A stretch of 64,000 nt of DNA from Marinomonas atlantica (GTDB lineage: Bacteria; Pseudomonadota; Gammaproteobacteria; Pseudomonadales; Marinomonadaceae): NCBI RefSeq assembly GCF_001639725.1, contig NZ_LTAW01000001.1, positions 372,001 to 436,000 on the forward strand, written 5' to 3'. This document shows, one piece after another, positions 34,137 to 41,287 of the stretch (position 1 is the stretch's first letter; the number at the start of each line of letters is the position of its first letter). The notes under the pieces were generated by a model, which saw only the letters and a program-made list of their open reading frames with translations, was not told the origin of the DNA and ran no database searches. Both the position numbers and the translations under genes were made by a program.

Positions 34137-34679
34137 TTATTCAGCTAACCAGCTAAAAAACTCACTTGGCATAGAGGCTTCGACGGTTGGCATAGACTTA
34201 ATATCCACAGTTGAGTTACAACCCATCAATGGTACTTCAATTATTTCGTCTTGCTTTGACCAGACCATCTCGAGATAGCGAGATTTGTTTTCATCGTATT
34301 TGACTGACTTGACTCGGCCGTGACCATAAACCTTCATGGTTTCACCAAACTTCTCTCGTTTTTTAAGAACCACTAAATCACCAGTACAAATTGTACTAAA
34401 GCGCTTTAGTTGATGTTCGCTTTTATCAAAGTCAAATCGACAGATGCTTTCTTGCTTCCATTTGATATCTAAGCGGTTGTCAAAATTCGCTCCAGGGCAA
34501 AAGCCCATAAAGAGGATGTAGCCATCTTTTGGAGAAGATGCGTGAATTGCTTTAATAACATCTTGGGCATCTGAGTCGCCTTTAGCTAACTTGCTTTCTG
34601 CATTGTCTTTAAGTTTTGAAAGCTCGCTTCTAGTCATGTTTCCTGAACGGATTTTCTCAATTTGTTTTTGATACTTCAC
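34137..34679 (-). CDS. Island protein with possible PUA-like fold, unknown function
   Basis: A 180-residue protein starting at GTG behind AAGGGA. The first ~50 residues are helical and charged (MTRSELSKLKDNAESKLAKG). Then come GYILFMGFCPGANFDNRLDIKWK, CTGDLVVLKKREKFGE and VYGHGRVKSVKYDENKSRYLEMVW, a strand-rich pattern (GDLVV ... G.GRV ... W) like EVE/PUA-type readers. Catalytic residues are not evident. Its stop lies 18 bp from a RAYT right end. The fold is an inference and the role unknown. Confidence 0.65.
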   Translation of the reverse strand: MKYQKQIEKIRSGNMTRSELSKLKDNAESKLAKGDSDAQDVIKAIHASSPKDGYILFMGFCPGANFDNRLDIKWKQESICRFDFDKSEHQLKRFSTICTGDLVVLKKREKFGETMKVYGHGRVKSVKYDENKSRYLEMVWSKQDEIIEVPLMGCNSTVDIKSMPTVEASMPSEFFSWLAE

Positions 34680-34883
34680 TGTTTATTCCCTTAGATATCT
34701 ATTGCGATTTATTAAAAGATAAACATTTTTAAGTGCGATAAAAAATGAAAAATTTTCAGAATTAAAAGAGGGTTGTAACTCCCTTAAAAGAGACTTGTCT
34801 AATTGATTTTTTTAAGACCTAACGAAATCATGACATGGCGTTAGAATAGAACTAAAGAATGGAGATACCCAATAATGGGGTTG

Positions 34884-34903
34884 ACTTTCATCTGACTCCA
34901 ATT
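34884..34903 (-). repeat. Solo RAYT right-end repeat
   Basis: A 20-bp terminal repeat with two changes lies 12 bp beyond the stop of the secreted-protein gene at 34915. No transposase coding sequence remains with it. Confidence 0.7.
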
Positions 34904-34914
34904 GTTCAATTAAT

Positions 34915-35481
34915 TTAGTCAAAGTATTCAAAAGGCTCTTCTTCGTAGGCGGGTAAATTATGGATGGTGGGTTTACCGGAATAGTTCTGGCACTGAATAT
35001 CATTTAGCACCTGATCACCTTTAAGCACATAAATGCCACCGCGCGTCTCTTTCTCACGGGTGCCATCGTCTTGCCATTCACCGTTACTGATAACAGAGTA
35101 AACGACATATCGATAGTCGCCATCAGTAAACGTTAAATGGCCTTCGCCGCCGCCACTGTAGGCTGTACGACTAAAATTCACCTCAGACACCAGCTCCTTC
35201 TCAATTTGTTCTGTATTACCAAAGCGATAAACTAACTTGTCATCCGTGTTGCGACACACGGACACAGTTTTAGCGTTTGTGTCACATGAAAAAGAGACAC
35301 TTTCGTCTGCTTGGCAGAGTGTTTCTGCATCACTACTTGAGACATCTGCTGTGCTAGTCGTGACATCCGTATCACTAGCAGTGACATTCGCAGTACTTGT
35401 CGTGGCATCATCATTCAAAACGAGGTAGCCAGTATGCGCAACCGCCACCAAAGCAAGCCCTGTGCATAGGAGAATTTTCAT
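34915..35481 (-). CDS. Exported protein of unknown function
   Basis: A 188-residue protein. The first ~18 residues form a hydrophobic export signal (LLCTGLALVAVAHTGYLVL). Residues 27-55 are a Thr/Ser/Asp-rich low-complexity spacer with two similar units (TTSTANVTASDTDV, TTSTADVSSSDAET). The remaining domain has paired cysteines (LCQADESVSFSCDTNAKTVSVC) and SGGGEGHLTFTDGDYRYVVYSV, resembling a small family of hypothetical Gram-negative envelope proteins. No function can be given. Confidence 0.65.
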   Translation of the reverse strand: MKILLCTGLALVAVAHTGYLVLNDDATTSTANVTASDTDVTTSTADVSSSDAETLCQADESVSFSCDTNAKTVSVCRNTDDKLVYRFGNTEQIEKELVSEVNFSRTAYSGGGEGHLTFTDGDYRYVVYSVISNGEWQDDGTREKETRGGIYVLKGDQVLNDIQCQNYSGKPTIHNLPAYEEEPFEYFD

Positions 35482-35647
35482 AGTAAGTCTTTGTCATAAT
35501 TACTAATTAAGAGTTATATCATACGCATAGTAGCGAGACTGGACTAAGCCGTCCACTGTGATCCACGACCTCTACATGTCTAGCAGTACATAAGGTTCGC
35601 TATAAAAATCACATCACAAATAAATGTTTGAGGGTTAGCTTTATACG

Positions 35648-35718
35648 TAGGCAAGTGACACCAAAGAAGCGTGGAAGAAAGCCGAGTCAGATGGATTAAT
35701 TTTCATCTGACCCCAATT
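35648..35718 (+). mobile_element. RAYT 3' fragment with right terminal repeat
   Basis: The last ~50 coding bases of the transposase (VTPKKRGRKPSQMD-stop) and a perfect right terminal repeat at 35699-35718. The left side is missing. The repeat supplies the final codons (KIGVR) and stop of the opposite-strand HTH gene. Confidence 0.75.
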
Positions 35719-36035
35719 TTTAAACTGCCACCTAGCTCCTCGCTAGCCATCATATGTTTTGCTACATGTGGATGAATTGGCGTTAGGCCAGATTTAATGC
35801 CGAAGGGCTTAAATACGGTGTCGATCATTGATTGAGCTTGGTTGCCTTTGTCTTGCTCAATATCTGTTAGCGTACGACGACTCACTCCGACCAACTCCGC
35901 ATAGCGAGTTTGAGAAAACCCTAAGACCTCTTTACGTAACTTTTTAAGCATTTGCCCTTGGCTTATTTCGCCTAGTAAGTGTTGTTGGAGTAGTCGTACC
36001 AATAAGGCCTGGCGTTCGGCAGGTGTCATACTCAT
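35703..36035 (-). CDS. HipB-like XRE-type HTH protein
   Basis: A 110-residue DNA-binding protein. The helix-turn-helix is KEVLGFSQTRYAELVGVSRRTLTDIEQDKGN, followed by MIDTVFKPFGIKSGLTP, the HipB-like pattern. It starts at an ATGA overlap with the upstream 135-aa gene, so the pair is coupled. Its last five residues (KIGVR) come from a RAYT terminal repeat, so the natural 3' end, and perhaps a downstream toxin gene, was lost. It likely represses its own operon through the palindromes upstream. Confidence 0.78.
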   Translation of the reverse strand: MSMTPAERQALLVRLLQQHLLGEISQGQMLKKLRKEVLGFSQTRYAELVGVSRRTLTDIEQDKGNQAQSMIDTVFKPFGIKSGLTPIHPHVAKHMMASEELGGSLKIGVR

Positions 36036-36439
36036 AGGAGCCCCCAACGAGTCAGTTTCGTTTCCAGCCATTCGATTTGAATGACACTTAAAATACGTTC
36101 TGCGACGCCGCGCTCCGTTAATCTATTCTGTAGCCCAACAAGTTTTTGAGCGGTGTTTTGCAGTGCCGAAAATAAAATATCACTAGGGCAAAGGTCTTCT
36201 AATTCTTCCGTGATGGCGTGCCAGCGGTATTCGCCGCCTTCTTTCTGAATCATCACTTGCACCGGAAGCATCAGCCCACAAGCATGCTCATCATCGTAGT
36301 CAAGCCACTCAATGGAATAATCCATCTCATAGCCAAGGCTACATGGACTAGCATTGCCTTTCTCCGGCTCAGCCATATTGATGATAGCGATATCACGCCA
36401 CTGTTGGTTGAACAGTGCTTGGATAGTAAGGGATTTCAT
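36032..36439 (-). CDS. Small partner protein, possibly HipA-N-like
   Basis: A 135-residue protein encoded first in a two-gene operon with a HipB-like regulator. The middle reads LGYEMDYSIEWLDYDDEHACGLMLPVQV, which recalls the short N-terminal subdomain of HipA kinases (F-x-Y-x-x-x-W-L ... LPL), as in the separate HipS of HipBST systems. No kinase motifs are present. It may be an antitoxin or toxin fragment. The assignment is tentative; the coupling to the HTH gene is clear. Confidence 0.55.
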   Translation of the reverse strand: MKSLTIQALFNQQWRDIAIINMAEPEKGNASPCSLGYEMDYSIEWLDYDDEHACGLMLPVQVMIQKEGGEYRWHAITEELEDLCPSDILFSALQNTAQKLVGLQNRLTERGVAERILSVIQIEWLETKLTRWGLL

Positions 36440-36450
36440 AAAACACCTAA

Positions 36451-36539
36451 ATGAGCAGTATGATGCTCATTTTAGACGATTTGAGTTATTTATGGGAAAT
36501 ATATTTCTCAAAATTCTCTGAAATGCTCATTTTTGAGAA
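36451..36539. promoter_or_regulatory. Palindromic operators of the HipB-like operon
   Basis: ATGAGCA-GTATGA-TGCTCAT is a perfect 7-bp inverted repeat at 36451-36470, just before the operon start. Further upstream, TTCTCAAAA (36505-36513) and TTTTGAGAA (36531-36539) form a second inverted repeat, with another TGCTCAT half-site at 36524-36530. These fit autoregulation by the HTH protein. Confidence 0.65.
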
Positions 36540-36555
36540 GTATATTGCTCAATGA

Positions 36556-37418
36556 AATTGGGGGCAGATGAAAATATAGAGCAATGATCCCCTTATTGAC
36601 CTAATAAGTGTTTGTCATAAGATGTTAACTAACCTGATACGAATAGGATGTTCATATCAGGGTCTTTTCAGTAAAGCTAATTTCAAAGGAGTGAAATATG
36701 GCCAGGCTTCCCCGACTTTGTCCTATTGGTATCCCGCAACACATTATCCAACGTGGCAATAACCGCCAAGTGTGTTTTGCCAGTGAAGATGACTTCATCG
36801 CTTATGCGCACTGGTTAACAGAATATGCCTATCAGTATCAGGTAAAAGTGCATGCATGGGTCTTTATGACCAACCATATACATTTACTTGCACGCCGATA
36901 ATAGAGGGCGGAATATCTAAGATGATGCAAGCACTGGGTCGCCGCTATGTCCGTTATTTCAACCATACCTACCAAAGAACCGGTACATTATGGGAAGGGC
37001 GTTTTAAGTCGTGTGTCATAAGCGCTGAGGAGTACTTTTTTATCTGTCAGCGCTATATCGAGCTCAACCCCGTTAGAGCAAACATGGTGTCTCACCCTGC
37101 CGACTACAAATGGTCGAGCTACCGATTTCATGCCCAAGAAACACTCGAATTGCAAAGTGGACTTTGGCAACCGCACGAGCTTTACCTCAAACTTAGTCTT
37201 CAGCAACGAACGCGAGCGAAGCGTTACCAAGCACTATTCAAATATCATATACCAGAAGAAGAACTCGGATGTATTCGCAATGCCACCCAATCCGATATGG
37301 CGTTGGGGAATGGCAGATTTAAAGGAGAGATCGAGGCGCTAACGGGAAGGCGAGTGACACCAAAGAAGCGTGGAAGAAAGCCGAGTCAGATGGGTTAAAT
37401 TTTCATCTGACCCCAATT
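36556..37418 (+). mobile_element. REP-associated (Y1/HUH) transposase element, nearly complete
   Basis: An 863-bp unit bounded by inverted 20-bp repeats: 36556-36575 on the left (one mismatch) and 37399-37418 on the right. The right repeat starts immediately after the transposase stop codon. An internal inverted repeat, CCTGATA (36633-36639) with TATCAGG (36655-36661), precedes the gene. At least eight partial or solo copies of the ends occur in this window. The transposase is frameshifted, so this copy is probably inactive. Confidence 0.85.
36698..37398 (+). pseudogene. REP-associated tyrosine transposase, 1-bp frameshift
   Basis: A Y1 (HUH) transposase of the RAYT/IS200-like family. The first frame gives MARLPRLCPIGIPQHIIQRGNNRQ and the metal-binding TNHIHLLA (HUH motif). 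Near 36892 one A appears to be missing, so the frame ends in RR-stop. The sequence continues in another frame with TPIIEGGISKMMQALGRRYV, TLWEGRFKS and the catalytic Tyr region CQRYIELNPVRANMV. It ends KKRGRKPSQMG. Restoring one base after GCA at about 36890 would give ~233 residues. The start follows AAAGGAG. Confidence 0.88.
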
Positions 37419-37422
37419 GTTC

Positions 37423-37612
37423 CCTGAGGCAGTATTCTTTGAGGCTAAGACCAAACTTTCTAAGGAGTTTCTGTCAGAAGAGGCTAGCAGGTCGGTGGCC
37501 GCAACGTAAAGCCAGCACAGCCATGTCAAAGTATCCCAAACCCTATAACGAATTAACATCCCTTCCGAAAACTGGCTTACCATTGCTATTCCCCGCTTGT
37601 TTAGAAAGCCGA
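37423..37612 (+). other. Two short gene remnants between RAYT ends
   Basis: A frame opening at the RAYT right end reads EAVFFEAKTKLSKEFLSEEA and stops at about 37509, as if it were the 3' end of a lost gene. A second frame from ATG at 37523 reads MSKYPKPYNELTSLPKTGLP and runs straight into the next RAYT fragment at 37613. Neither is recognised. Confidence 0.35.
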
Positions 37613-37646
37613 GTCAGATGGATTAAATTTTCATCTGACCCCAATT
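37613..37646 (+). mobile_element. Short RAYT right-end fragment
   Basis: The final transposase codons (PSQMD-like, with stop) and a perfect right terminal repeat at 37627-37646. Everything upstream has been lost. The next gene on the minus strand ends 41 bp away. Confidence 0.75.
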
Positions 37647-37686
37647 ATTCCAGTTGACCACTACAGGTGGGTGGCCAGTTAAGACC

Positions 37687-38691
37687 TTAGGCTAGTGCTT
37701 CTTCAAACCTAGAAGCTCCTTCTGTAACTGTAAGATTATCTTCTTGTAGTCTTACCGTGAATAAATGCCTATAGGAAGGTTTGATTTTTGAAGATGAGAA
37801 ATTATAGTATTCACTTTTGCTATTTAATTCATAATAAAATTGTAATTCATTTATTTTGTTTTTTTTGCCTATTCTTTTAAGGCTATTTTTCAATTCGGAT
37901 TTCTCCCTTTTCTTATTTTTTTTCTGTACTAGAGCGTCAAAATAAAAAATAAAACTTTTTTCAATAATGGAGCCTTCTTCTTTAGTGCCTATCTCATTTG
38001 TCATGGCGTTTGATATCAAGAATTCCATGTTTCTTTCTTTGTTTATTGCAAAACACTGAACTTTAAATACATTAAAAAAAATTATTGTATCGTTTTCTTC
38101 ATTTGATATATTGTACAGAGTGCTTGTTAGACCACCATGCTCACCGTTTAAAGGTCTCTTTGGTGGATTTTTGGTGTAGCCTACGTAGTGTATTTCACTT
38201 GAAATATTTAAGTTTATTTCAAAAGTCAGTAAGAAATCGTGAATTGAATATACTGTATTAATTGTTTCTAACTTGTCTTTGAAAATTATGAACCGACCAG
38301 CTGAGTCAAATTCAGGGTAGATTGGATTTCCATATAGGTCGAACCATGTTTCAAAAACAAATTCTTTAACTTCTCTTTCTCTTCCAGTCAAAACTCTTAG
38401 TTTCATGAGGCTCATAAATGGAGTAAGCACCGGTAGAGTTTGAGTGCAAAACCTAACTTTTTTTCTCGAACATATGAAGTATATGAATCTTTTTTCTAAG
38501 CACTCACTGACCTTTTTTTTTATATATTTTGCCTGATCTATAGTGGACTTTTTGCTGTTGAAATCTTCACTGTTGTTTTCAATTAAGTCATACCAATACA
38601 TATGGTTATGCTCTAGCTCAACAACCCATTCCTTTAGAGATGCTTCATAATCCTTTTCACTAAGAATATGGTTAAAAATTCCTCTGTTCAA
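37687..38691 (-). CDS. A+T-rich island protein with a GIY-YIG-like segment, unknown function
   Basis: A protein of about 334 residues, strikingly A+T-rich compared with flanking genes. The start is uncertain: a TTG at 38691 has GGAG six bases upstream, while another TTG lies four codons earlier. The centre reads EIHYVGYTKNPPKRPLNGEHGGL, which loosely recalls the Y-x-G-x-T-x-x-P-x-x-R pattern of GIY-YIG nucleases. This is followed by a lysine-rich stretch (KKNKKREKSELKNSLK). No known family is claimed. It lies between two RAYT right ends. Confidence 0.6.
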   Translation of the reverse strand: MNRGIFNHILSEKDYEASLKEWVVELEHNHMYWYDLIENNSEDFNSKKSTIDQAKYIKKKVSECLEKRFIYFICSRKKVRFCTQTLPVLTPFMSLMKLRVLTGREREVKEFVFETWFDLYGNPIYPEFDSAGRFIIFKDKLETINTVYSIHDFLLTFEINLNISSEIHYVGYTKNPPKRPLNGEHGGLTSTLYNISNEENDTIIFFNVFKVQCFAINKERNMEFLISNAMTNEIGTKEEGSIIEKSFIFYFDALVQKKNKKREKSELKNSLKRIGKKNKINELQFYYELNSKSEYYNFSSSKIKPSYRHLFTVRLQEDNLTVTEGASRFEEALA

Positions 38692-38956
38692 TTCTATCTC
38701 CAATAATATATATGCCTGTTTCAGGCTAAAGGTAGTTATTATTTAAAACCCTTTTTTAATCGATATTTTTGAATTATGTTTCTCTTAGTTTTTAATATTA
38801 TGGTGAACCATGTTAGCCAAGAATTTTCAAACACTAGTAGAGTGGCATCCTTGTGAATTGTATTGTTTATGGTTCGGCGTATAAAGGACCTGACTCCTTA
38901 TAAACCTAGGTCAGATACTTTTTAAATTTATAATGACTTTTCATATAAGCAGGTTA

Positions 38957-38976
38957 ATTTTCATCTGACACCAATT
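38957..38976 (-). repeat. RAYT right-end repeat at the truncation point of the RT-like gene
   Basis: A 20-bp terminal repeat with one change. Read on the minus strand it supplies the last codons (TIGVR) and the stop of the 98-aa gene that it truncates. Confidence 0.75.
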
Positions 38977-39257
38977 GTTCTGAATTGTTCAACAAATACC
39001 CAGCTTGTTGATTTTGGTGCTGGGACTAATCTTAGTGGAGTTAATTCGTAATCAAGCCCTTCAAGTTCTTTCACCCAAAGGCTCAAATTCTTGGCTAGTG
39101 ATAAGGTTGAACGATCTAGCTCAAAAGTATTTGCATACCAATTAGTAGAACGAATATATTGCTGTGATTTTTTCCATGCTTGAGCTAACACAACACTATC
39201 TGCAATGTATTGATCTTCGGGCTTCAACTCCCTGTATTTTTTGTTTAGTAAAGCCAT
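38961..39257 (-). pseudogene. 5' remnant of a reverse-transcriptase-like gene, truncated by a RAYT end
   Basis: A 98-codon gene with a good ribosome site (GGAG), 26 bp downstream of the GHKL-nuclease gene on the same strand. It reads SVVLAQAWKKSQQYIRSTNW, YANTFELDRSTLSLAKNLSL and ELTPLRLVPAPKSTSWVF. From memory of bacterial reverse-transcriptase proteins of the DRT/unknown-group type, this resembles their N-terminal region before the palm domain. The last residues (TIGVR) are encoded by the RAYT repeat, so the catalytic part is gone. The truncation is clear; the RT identity is a moderate-confidence recollection. Confidence 0.5.
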
Positions 39258-39283
39258 TTTTTCTCCAAGACCAAGGCATTATG

Positions 39284-41236
39284 TTAGCTATCAGAACTTT
39301 CAGTTAACTCAGCATAGTTTTTTCGCAAAAACTCTAAGCCATCAGAACTATCGATATTGATATTTAGTTGTTGTCTTATAAACTCTAGGCGATGCTTGCA
39401 TTCATTTATGAGTTGCCCCCAAGTTTTTACCCAAATAGTAATGCCATTGGCGCTATGCAAAATACCTTGGTCTAATTTGTCACTACTTAGTCTATGCTTA
39501 GCATAAGAATCTAATTCATTTGAGATAATCCAGAAGTGCCAATTAGTATTTATAGTATTAAATCGTTCATCATCAGCAACCGCGAATGCGTAAGATTCAA
39601 TTTGATTAATCTCTTTTTGTCCTATTTTTACTTTAGGTGCTTTCAATTCAACAACTAAGTGCTCACGTTCTGTAGGATGATTTCGGGCAATATTTCTGGT
39701 TAGCATTAAATCTACAATACCAACAGAGTCATCTAATCTTTTAACTGGTGTATCTGTGACAATCTCAATGCCCTGGTTATCTAAATGCTTACGTAATACC
39801 TGTGTTAAAGATTGGTCGCTTACAGATAGCGCAAATTGTTCACCGAAGATCCAAGTATTGTCTTCAATTATTTTGTGCAACTGGCTTCTCTCTTTGAGTG
39901 CTTTCTTTAGTTCAGGGTTAAATATTATTTCTTCAATTCCAGCTAAAAATTTTAATCTGTCGGTTATGACTTTTGTGGTGCTGATAATGGCCGAAAGAGA
40001 TGCGTCTTTAAGTAACTCTGCAAAGTCTTTTTGTTTTTGCTCGCTTAAACTCAGTACTTCAGTCAAAATTGTGTGAAGATCACTGGGTTGAGTTGAGACA
40101 ATTTGCTTTAGCAGGCTCAATTGTAACTTTTTCAATTGCAATGTTGATTTGTCAAACTCAGGAACCAGTTCGTTGATATTAAGCGCAAGGAAATCAAACA
40201 TTTGCTTTTCAGCAACTTCAACATGACCACTAACAGCATTTCTATATGGATAGACATTTTCGTTTTTCCATTTTTCCAATTGATCTGAAGATTGCTCAAT
40301 TTTTCTTCTTATCAAGTAATCTTTAATATGTTTAATGGCTTCTTCTATTGGCGCTTTCAAAGATGTTTCTAATTCACCTAAACCAAGCGTGCCTTGCCTG
40401 TTTAGCTCTGTAATATGGTCAGATTTCAAATATGCAGTAAATGAAACACTCCTGCTTCCTTTAACCTTTTTGTCTAGTGGTAGTAGAGGAAAGCCCGCTT
40501 TGTTACATAGTTGAATTTGATTTTTTGTTGATATTTTCCATTCAATTATTTGAAGTTCATAATTAAATTCTTTTTTTTCATAAAACACCTTAGGTAACTC
40601 AATTACTTCTGTATTAGAGATTACAGAATCAGGATTGATACGCTCTCCATCAATATAAAGCATTACATTTTTGTACGTGGATAAGTAGGTAGCAAATGTC
40701 GAAGTAAGATGTTCTGCGAGTCGACCATTAGTTAGTGAGGGGAATTCTTTCAACGGTTCATAAATAGAGACTTTAGTTCCCGATGTAGTAACTTGGCTTT
40801 GTGCTTGTGGACTTAAGGAGAAAGTTTTCTTGTTATCTGCAACCCCCTGTATTTTATATTCAAAAAAAACATCATCTTTTGAGTTGAACCTAGTATTCCA
40901 CTCAACGACTCGACCAATTGAAAATGATTTGAACCTGCCTTGGCCTTCTTTTCCGTGTAGAGCCCTACCTTCTGGTGAAAGACCATGGGTACTCTTCCAA
41001 GAGCCACCAAGCCCCCTAAAATAGGTTGATGCTTTATCATAGTGAATACCATGCCCATCGTCTTTTATATGAATGGCAGATAGTCCCATATCATCAGCAT
41101 CTACTAATACTTCAACTTTGTTGGCATCAGCGTCTAAGGCATTCCATACCAATTCAGATATAGCATTTAGAGCGTTGGCCTTAGATACCTTATCTAAATG
41201 ATCTCCCTGAACTTCTACTTGAATTTGCTTGTCCAT
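39284..41236 (-). CDS. GHKL (Hsp90-like) ATPase fused to Shedu-like nuclease
   Basis: A 650-residue two-domain protein. The N-terminus is a GHKL ATPase: Glu28 and Asn32 (ISELVWNALDADANKVEV), Asp60-x-Gly-x-Gly region (IKDDGHGI) and the lid GKEGQGRFKSF (95-105). The C-terminus is a DUF4263/Shedu-type PD-(D/E)xK nuclease: IIEDNTWIFGEQFAL, Asp509 (GIVDLML), and Glu530-x-Lys532 (LVVELKAP). A helical middle region connects them. The likely role is anti-phage defence, with ATP-driven sensing controlling a nuclease. The start ATG follows AAGGAAGG. It forms an operon with the truncated RT-like gene. Confidence 0.85.
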   Translation of the reverse strand: MDKQIQVEVQGDHLDKVSKANALNAISELVWNALDADANKVEVLVDADDMGLSAIHIKDDGHGIHYDKASTYFRGLGGSWKSTHGLSPEGRALHGKEGQGRFKSFSIGRVVEWNTRFNSKDDVFFEYKIQGVADNKKTFSLSPQAQSQVTTSGTKVSIYEPLKEFPSLTNGRLAEHLTSTFATYLSTYKNVMLYIDGERINPDSVISNTEVIELPKVFYEKKEFNYELQIIEWKISTKNQIQLCNKAGFPLLPLDKKVKGSRSVSFTAYLKSDHITELNRQGTLGLGELETSLKAPIEEAIKHIKDYLIRRKIEQSSDQLEKWKNENVYPYRNAVSGHVEVAEKQMFDFLALNINELVPEFDKSTLQLKKLQLSLLKQIVSTQPSDLHTILTEVLSLSEQKQKDFAELLKDASLSAIISTTKVITDRLKFLAGIEEIIFNPELKKALKERSQLHKIIEDNTWIFGEQFALSVSDQSLTQVLRKHLDNQGIEIVTDTPVKRLDDSVGIVDLMLTRNIARNHPTEREHLVVELKAPKVKIGQKEINQIESYAFAVADDERFNTINTNWHFWIISNELDSYAKHRLSSDKLDQGILHSANGITIWVKTWGQLINECKHRLEFIRQQLNINIDSSDGLEFLRKNYAELTESSDS

Positions 41237-41287
41237 GAGCCTTCCTTACATACTAAATTAGATGGTTGTCTATAGGGTGCGGGCGCC

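Noticed and set aside
38880-38920. GACCTGAC ... GGTCAGAT text resembling another RAYT end
   Set aside because: Only scattered 6-8-bp matches; the 20-bp repeat cannot be aligned across it.
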